Assembly (NCBI GenBank): GCA_017999215.1
Contig: JAGOBQ010000108.1
Coordinates: 1 to 10,219, forward strand
Length of the DNA stretch: 10,219 nt
From: Thermoanaerobaculia bacterium
GTDB taxonomy: Bacteria; Acidobacteriota; Thermoanaerobaculia; UBA5066
Reading direction: 5' to 3'
Positions 6,829-10,219 of this stretch are shown here, piece by piece (the first letter of the stretch is position 1; each line of letters opens with the position of its first letter). The position numbers were made by a program, and so were the translations under genes. The notes beneath the pieces are model-generated. The model saw nothing but the letters and a program-made list of their open reading frames with translations. It was not told the DNA's origin and made no database searches.

Positions 6829-6840
6829 TGCGTAAACGCA
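6829..6840. repeat. Short inverted repeat TGCGT-AA-ACGCA
   Basis: Five-base arms separated by two bases form a near-palindrome in the region upstream of the DUF1302 gene. It is a possible protein-binding site but is short enough to be chance. Confidence 0.25.
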
Positions 6841-6888
6841 GGACAGTCGTCGGTACGCGCGTTAGCGCGCTCGTGACGCAGCGCACGG

Positions 6889-6902
6889 TTTCCGTACGGA
6901 AA
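6889..6902. promoter_or_regulatory. 14-base perfect palindrome, candidate operator of the DUF1302/DUF1329 unit
   Basis: TTTCCGTACGGAAA is a perfect palindrome with A/T ends, which is unusual in this composition. It lies 57 bases before the DUF1302 ATG, where a repressor or activator dimer could control transcription. Its form resembles operators of TetR-type and similar dimeric regulators. No regulator gene is in the window and no promoter boxes could be assigned with confidence. Confidence 0.45.
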
Positions 6903-6959
6903 TCGGCTCCGTTGGGTTACCCTCCGCCGCAAGCCCGCAGTTTGGCGAAGGGGGACCCG

Positions 6960-8780
6960 ATGAACGCATTTCGACAGATGACACGGAGTGCCGTACTTGC
7001 GGCGCTCGCCGCGGCCTTCCTGGCCCCCCTGGCCCGGACGGCACCCGCGATCGACGGGAAGCAGGGGGACTTCTCCTGGAGCTGGGACACGACGGTGTCG
7101 TACGGCCTCTTCACGCGGCTCGAGAAGAGGGACCCCGCGCTCGTCGGCCTCGCGTCCGGAGGGAAGGCGTTCTCCGTGAACGGCGACGACGGGAACCTGA
7201 ACTACGACACGGGCCTCGCGAGCAGCGCCTTCAAGGCGACCACCGAGCTCGAGCTCACCTACAAGCGCATCGGCGCGTTCGTGCGGGCCTACGGCTTCTA
7301 CGACATCGAGAACGAGGAGCGCGACCGCGACCGGACTCCCCTGAGCCCCGAGGCGCTCGACCGCGTCGGCAGCCGAGCGGAGATCCGGGACGCCTTCCTC
7401 TGGGCGAAGTTCGACCTCGGGTCCGTCCCGGGAGAGATTCGCGCCGGCTGGCAGGTCATCAACTGGGGCGAGAGCACGTTCATCCAGGGCGGCATCAACG
7501 CGATCAACCCCGTCGACGTGAGCGCCCTGCGCGTCCCGGGCTCGGAGCTGCGCGACGCCCTCCTCCCGGTCGGGGCGGTCCTCCTGAGCGTCAAGCCCTC
7601 GAAGAACACCTCCTTCGAGGCGTTCTGGCAGTACGCCTGGACGCAGACGAAGATCGACCCCGTCGGCAGCTACTTCTCCACGACCGACCTGGCGGGCGCC
7701 GGGGCCACGAAGGTCATGCTCGGCTTCGGCTCCGCCCCGGACTCGATTCCCGTCGGCTTCAACATCCCGAACAACCCGGTCGGCGTCGCGGTCCCGCGCG
7801 TCGGCGACCGCGAGGCGGACGACTCCGGCCAGTACGGCGCCGCGTTCCGGCTCTTCGTCCCCGCCCTCGGCGGGACCGAGTTCGGTCTCTTCTACATGAA
7901 TTACCACAGCCGGCTGCCGCTCATCATGGCCCGCACCGGGACCCAGGCGGGCCTCCTCGCCCGCGGCAACTACGCGGCGAGCGCGAGCTACTTCCTCTCG
8001 TACCCCGAGGACATCAAGCTCTACGGCCTCAGCTTCAACGCGCAGCTCGGAAGCACCGGCATCGCGCTCCAGGGGGAGGTGTCGCACCGCAAGGACGTCC
8101 CCCTCCAGGTCGACGACGTCGAGATCCTCTACGCGGCGCTCACGCCCCTCAGGCTCCTCCCGGACATCCCCCAGCTGCGGCCCCTCCGCCAGCTCGGAGG
8201 TCTCCTGGCCGCCACGAACCAGGCCGGCGCCTACGGCTTCGACGAGGAGATCCGCGGCTACCGGCTCTTCGACACGACGCAGGCCCAGCTCACGGCGACG
8301 CGGGTCTTCGGCCGCGTCCTCGGCGCCGACCAGCTCGTCCTGGTCGCCGAGGGCGCCTGGAGCAAGGTCCACGACCTGCCCGAGCAGTCCGCCCTCCGGC
8401 TCGAGGCTCCGGGCACCTACACGAGCGGCAACCCGGTCCACCAGCAGGCGGGCGTCCAGCCGGGCACCGAGCCTTCCACGGCGTTCCCCACGAGCTCATC
8501 CTGGGGGTACGTCGTGGCCGGCCGCCTCGACTACAGCAACGCCATCGGCGCGATCAACCTCTCCCCGCGTTTCTCCTTCGCCCACGACGTGAACGGGGTC
8601 TCGCCCGGTCCCGGCGGCTCCTTCATCGAGGACCGGATGGCGCTGACGCTCGGCCTCGGCTTCCAGTACCGGATCAACGTCGAGTGGGACCTGAGCTACA
8701 CGCGCTACTTCGGCGCGGGACGGTACAACCTGATCAACGACCGCGACTTCCTCGCGGGCAACGTGAAGTACTCCTTCTAG
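6960..8780 (+). CDS. DUF1302 family outer-membrane protein
   Basis: A 606-residue protein with an N-terminal signal peptide (MNAFRQMTRSAVLAALAAAFLAPLARTAPA, cut near residue 26-30). The body is rich in alternating aromatic/polar strands, and the C terminus GNVKYSF ends in phenylalanine, a typical beta-signal for BAM-mediated insertion. The DUF1302 hallmark is WGESTFIQGGINAINPVDVS (169-188), followed by LRVPGSELRDALLPV. It probably sits in the outer membrane as a barrel; what it carries is not established. Family members are paired with DUF1329 proteins and often lie near RND/MmpL exporters or lipid, steroid or hydrocarbon genes. ATG 6960 is chosen over upstream in-frame starts because the signal peptide begins there and AAGGGGG lies five bases before it. 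The DUF1329 gene follows after 16 bases as an operon. Expected substrates are hydrophobic molecules, by inference only. Confidence 0.92.
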   Translation: MNAFRQMTRSAVLAALAAAFLAPLARTAPAIDGKQGDFSWSWDTTVSYGLFTRLEKRDPALVGLASGGKAFSVNGDDGNLNYDTGLASSAFKATTELELTYKRIGAFVRAYGFYDIENEERDRDRTPLSPEALDRVGSRAEIRDAFLWAKFDLGSVPGEIRAGWQVINWGESTFIQGGINAINPVDVSALRVPGSELRDALLPVGAVLLSVKPSKNTSFEAFWQYAWTQTKIDPVGSYFSTTDLAGAGATKVMLGFGSAPDSIPVGFNIPNNPVGVAVPRVGDREADDSGQYGAAFRLFVPALGGTEFGLFYMNYHSRLPLIMARTGTQAGLLARGNYAASASYFLSYPEDIKLYGLSFNAQLGSTGIALQGEVSHRKDVPLQVDDVEILYAALTPLRLLPDIPQLRPLRQLGGLLAATNQAGAYGFDEEIRGYRLFDTTQAQLTATRVFGRVLGADQLVLVAEGAWSKVHDLPEQSALRLEAPGTYTSGNPVHQQAGVQPGTEPSTAFPTSSSWGYVVAGRLDYSNAIGAINLSPRFSFAHDVNGVSPGPGGSFIEDRMALTLGLGFQYRINVEWDLSYTRYFGAGRYNLINDRDFLAGNVKYSF

Positions 8781-8796
8781 AGAAGGCGGAGCCGAA

Positions 8797-10158
8797 ATGC
8801 GCAGGAACACCCGAACCCTCCTCTGCACGCTGACCCTCTCCGCCGTTCTCGGCGGGAGCGCCCACGCCCAGCTCTCCCCGCAGGACATCGCGAAGCTCGG
8901 CACGTCCCTCACCCCTCTCGGCGGCGAGAAGGCCGGGAACGCCGACGGCTCGATCCCCGCCTGGGACGGGGGCCTCACGAAGGCGCCCGCGGGCTGGAAA
9001 CCGGGCACCCACTACGCCGACCCCTTCGCCGGGGAGAAGCCCCTCTTCACGATCGACGGGAAGAACGCCGCGCAGCACGCCGCGAAGCTCTCCGAGGGGC
9101 ACAAGGCGATGCTGAAGGCGTACCCCACCTTCCGGATGCCGGTCTACCCCACCCACCGGACCGGAGCGGCGCCGCAGCGGATCTACGACGCCACGAAGAA
9201 GATCGCCTCGACCGCGAAGCTCGCGGAGGGGGGGAACGGCGTCACCGGCGCCGTCGGCGGCATCCCCTTCCCGGTCCCGAAGAGCGGCATCGAGGTCATC
9301 TGGAACCACCTCCTCCGGTACCGGGCGGAGATCGCGGGGCGCACGGTCGCGCAGGCGGCCCCGACGCGCGGGGGCCAGTACACGCTCGTGCAGTTCGAGG
9401 AGGAGACGATGTTCGTCTACCACCTCCCCGGCACGACCGAGGCCTCCATGAAGAACCGCCTCCTCAACTTCAAGCAGGCCGTCGTGGCGCCGGCGCGCCT
9501 CGCGGGAGGCATCCTCCTCGTCCACGAGTCGATGAACCAGGTCGCGCAGCCCCGCGACGCCTGGCTCTACAACCCCGGCCAGCGCCGCGTCCGCCGCGCC
9601 CCGCAGGTCGCCTACGACAACCCCGGCACCGCCGCCGACAACATGCGCACGAGCGACCAGCTCGACATGTTCAACGGCGCGCCGGACAAGTACGACTGGA
9701 CGCTCGTCGGCAAGAAGGAGATCTACGTCCCCTACAACGCCTACCGGCTCCAGGACCCGAAGGTCAAGTACAAGGACATCCTCACGCCCCTCCACATGAA
9801 CCCCGACCACACCCGCTACGAGCTGCACCGGGTCTGGGTCGTCGACGCGACCCTGAAGAAGGGCGAGAGGCACATCTACAAGCGCCGGACGTTCTACATC
9901 GACGAGGACAGCTGGCAGATCCTCGTCGTCGACCAGTACGACAACCGCGACCAGCTCTGGCGCGTCTCGGAAGGGCACGCGATCGCCTACTACGACCTCC
10001 CGACGATCTGGACCTCCGCGGAATCCCACACCGACCTCCAGGCGGGGCGCTACCTCGTCATGGGCCTCAACAGCGAGAACGCGCCTCACGACTTCAAGAT
10101 CAAGCGCAGCGAAGGCGACTTCATGCCGGACGCCCTCCGGCGCGAGGGCGTCCGTTGA
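8797..10158 (+). CDS. DUF1329 family periplasmic/outer-membrane-associated protein
   Basis: A 453-residue exported protein with a signal peptide MRRNTRTLLCTLTLSAVLGGSAHA, cut after AHA (residue 24). The mature N terminus starts QLS, so it is not a lipoprotein (Cys10 lies inside the hydrophobic core and no lipobox follows). The family opening LGTSLTPLGGEKAGNADGSIPAWDGG is intact. Further landmarks are GGIPFPVPKSGIEVIWNHL (residues about 149-167), LYNPGQRRVRRAPQVAYDNP and HRVWVVDATLKKGERHIYKRRTFYIDEDSW. The length is normal for the family, which I recall as having a LolA/LolB-like lipid-binding fold; that suggests lipid or hydrophobic cargo handling across the periplasm. GGAG at 8788-8791 lies five bases before the ATG. 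It forms an operon with DUF1302, 16 bases upstream. Function is uncharacterised beyond this pairing. Confidence 0.92.
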   Translation: MRRNTRTLLCTLTLSAVLGGSAHAQLSPQDIAKLGTSLTPLGGEKAGNADGSIPAWDGGLTKAPAGWKPGTHYADPFAGEKPLFTIDGKNAAQHAAKLSEGHKAMLKAYPTFRMPVYPTHRTGAAPQRIYDATKKIASTAKLAEGGNGVTGAVGGIPFPVPKSGIEVIWNHLLRYRAEIAGRTVAQAAPTRGGQYTLVQFEEETMFVYHLPGTTEASMKNRLLNFKQAVVAPARLAGGILLVHESMNQVAQPRDAWLYNPGQRRVRRAPQVAYDNPGTAADNMRTSDQLDMFNGAPDKYDWTLVGKKEIYVPYNAYRLQDPKVKYKDILTPLHMNPDHTRYELHRVWVVDATLKKGERHIYKRRTFYIDEDSWQILVVDQYDNRDQLWRVSEGHAIAYYDLPTIWTSAESHTDLQAGRYLVMGLNSENAPHDFKIKRSEGDFMPDALRREGVR

Positions 10159-10163
10159 TCCGG

Positions 10164-10210
10164 GGGCCGCGCCATGCGTGAGAGGTCCCTCCCTGCACCG
10201 GGCGCGGCCC
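10164..10210 (+). terminator. Inverted repeat after DUF1329, possible terminator
   Basis: GGGCCGCGCC (10164-10173) and its exact complement GGCGCGGCCC (10201-10210) can form a ten-base-pair stem with a 27-base loop starting six bases after the DUF1329 stop. Only TGTTCGTCC follows before the window ends, so no proper T-run is seen. If a gene begins at ATG 10174, this would instead be a structure at its start. Confidence 0.35.
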
Positions 10211-10219
10211 TGTTCGTCC
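10174..10219 (+). CDS. Possible start of a further gene (3' truncated by window)
   Basis: ATG at 10174 follows GGGGG (10162-10166) by seven bases and opens a frame without stops to the window end, beginning MRERSLPAPGAALFV. This could be an arginine-containing n-region of a signal peptide for a third gene of the DUF1302/DUF1329 unit, 15 bases after the DUF1329 stop. Only 15 codons are visible, so identity cannot be judged. A hairpin reading of the same bases competes with this call. Confidence 0.35.
   Translation, partial: MRERSLPAPGAALFV

Noticed and set aside
6828..6959. Upstream GTG start for the DUF1302 gene
   Set aside because: It would place 44 non-hydrophobic residues before the signal peptide and read through the palindromes; ATG 6960 has a good Shine-Dalgarno.
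4698..8441. A very long open frame on the minus strand (over 1200 codons) antisense to the peptidase and DUF1302 genes
   Set aside because: It covers thpR in its last 194 codons, but the rest is low-complexity R/E/D/V-rich translation opposite clear genes. It arises from GC-rich codon bias; only the thpR part is real.
8773..8786. Short inverted repeat CCTTCT-AG-AGAAGG at the DUF1302 stop codon
   Set aside because: The stem is only five or six pairs and leaves the GGAG of DUF1329 free. Chance is likely, so no regulatory claim is made.
8734..10089. A 451-codon minus-strand frame opposite DUF1329
   Set aside because: The valine/arginine/aspartate-rich composition is typical of an antisense shadow, and the plus-strand gene has a signal peptide and family motifs.

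Overview
This is a very GC-rich window with G or C at almost every third codon position. It comes from a Gram-negative-type bacterium, because two genes encode envelope proteins and one of these is an outer-membrane barrel ending in a beta-signal phenylalanine. The mix of an FHA-GAF-nucleotide cyclase, a secreted M64 metallopeptidase, MCAD-like lipid metabolism and a DUF1302/DUF1329 pair suggests an Acidobacteriota-like or Myxococcota-like environmental genome. That placement is inference from gene content and composition, not from a marker gene. No mobile element, CRISPR array, tRNA or rRNA was seen, and no stretch above 300 bases lacks a gene.

Layout. Bases 1-422 (+) hold the C-terminal part of a 6-phosphofructokinase. 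It converges on an FHA-GAF-class III nucleotide cyclase (419-2011, -), and the two stop codons share one CTAG. Upstream of the cyclase on the minus strand lie an ACSF3/MatB-like malonyl- or methylmalonyl-CoA synthetase (2026-3525, apparently starting with CTG) and an MCAD-like acyl-CoA dehydrogenase (3522-4664). These two overlap by four bases and look like one acyl-CoA operon. The ThpR/LigT RNA 2',3'-cyclic phosphodiesterase (4698-5279, -) heads this minus-strand block.

Across a 45-base divergent gap, the plus strand carries an exported M64 family metallopeptidase (5325-6776). A strong GC hairpin lies just after its stop. A 183-base intergenic region follows, with several inverted repeats including a 14-base perfect palindrome. 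It leads into a tight two-gene unit, DUF1302 (6960-8780) and DUF1329 (8797-10158), both with signal peptides. Such pairs are widespread, often near MmpL/RND exporters and lipid or steroid catabolism genes, but their function is not settled. The window ends with either the start of a third gene of that unit or a hairpin terminator.

How the genes may work together. The acyl-CoA dehydrogenase and acyl-CoA synthetase plausibly act together in fatty or dicarboxylic acid metabolism. The DUF1302/DUF1329 pair plausibly handles a hydrophobic envelope substrate. The cyclase would turn a phospho-threonine or GAF-sensed signal into a cyclic nucleotide. The least described items are the DUF1302/DUF1329 unit with its palindromic upstream region, the CTG start, the cyclase lacking its usual second base-selecting residue, and a ten-base GATTCTAGCG motif at two minus-strand gene junctions.
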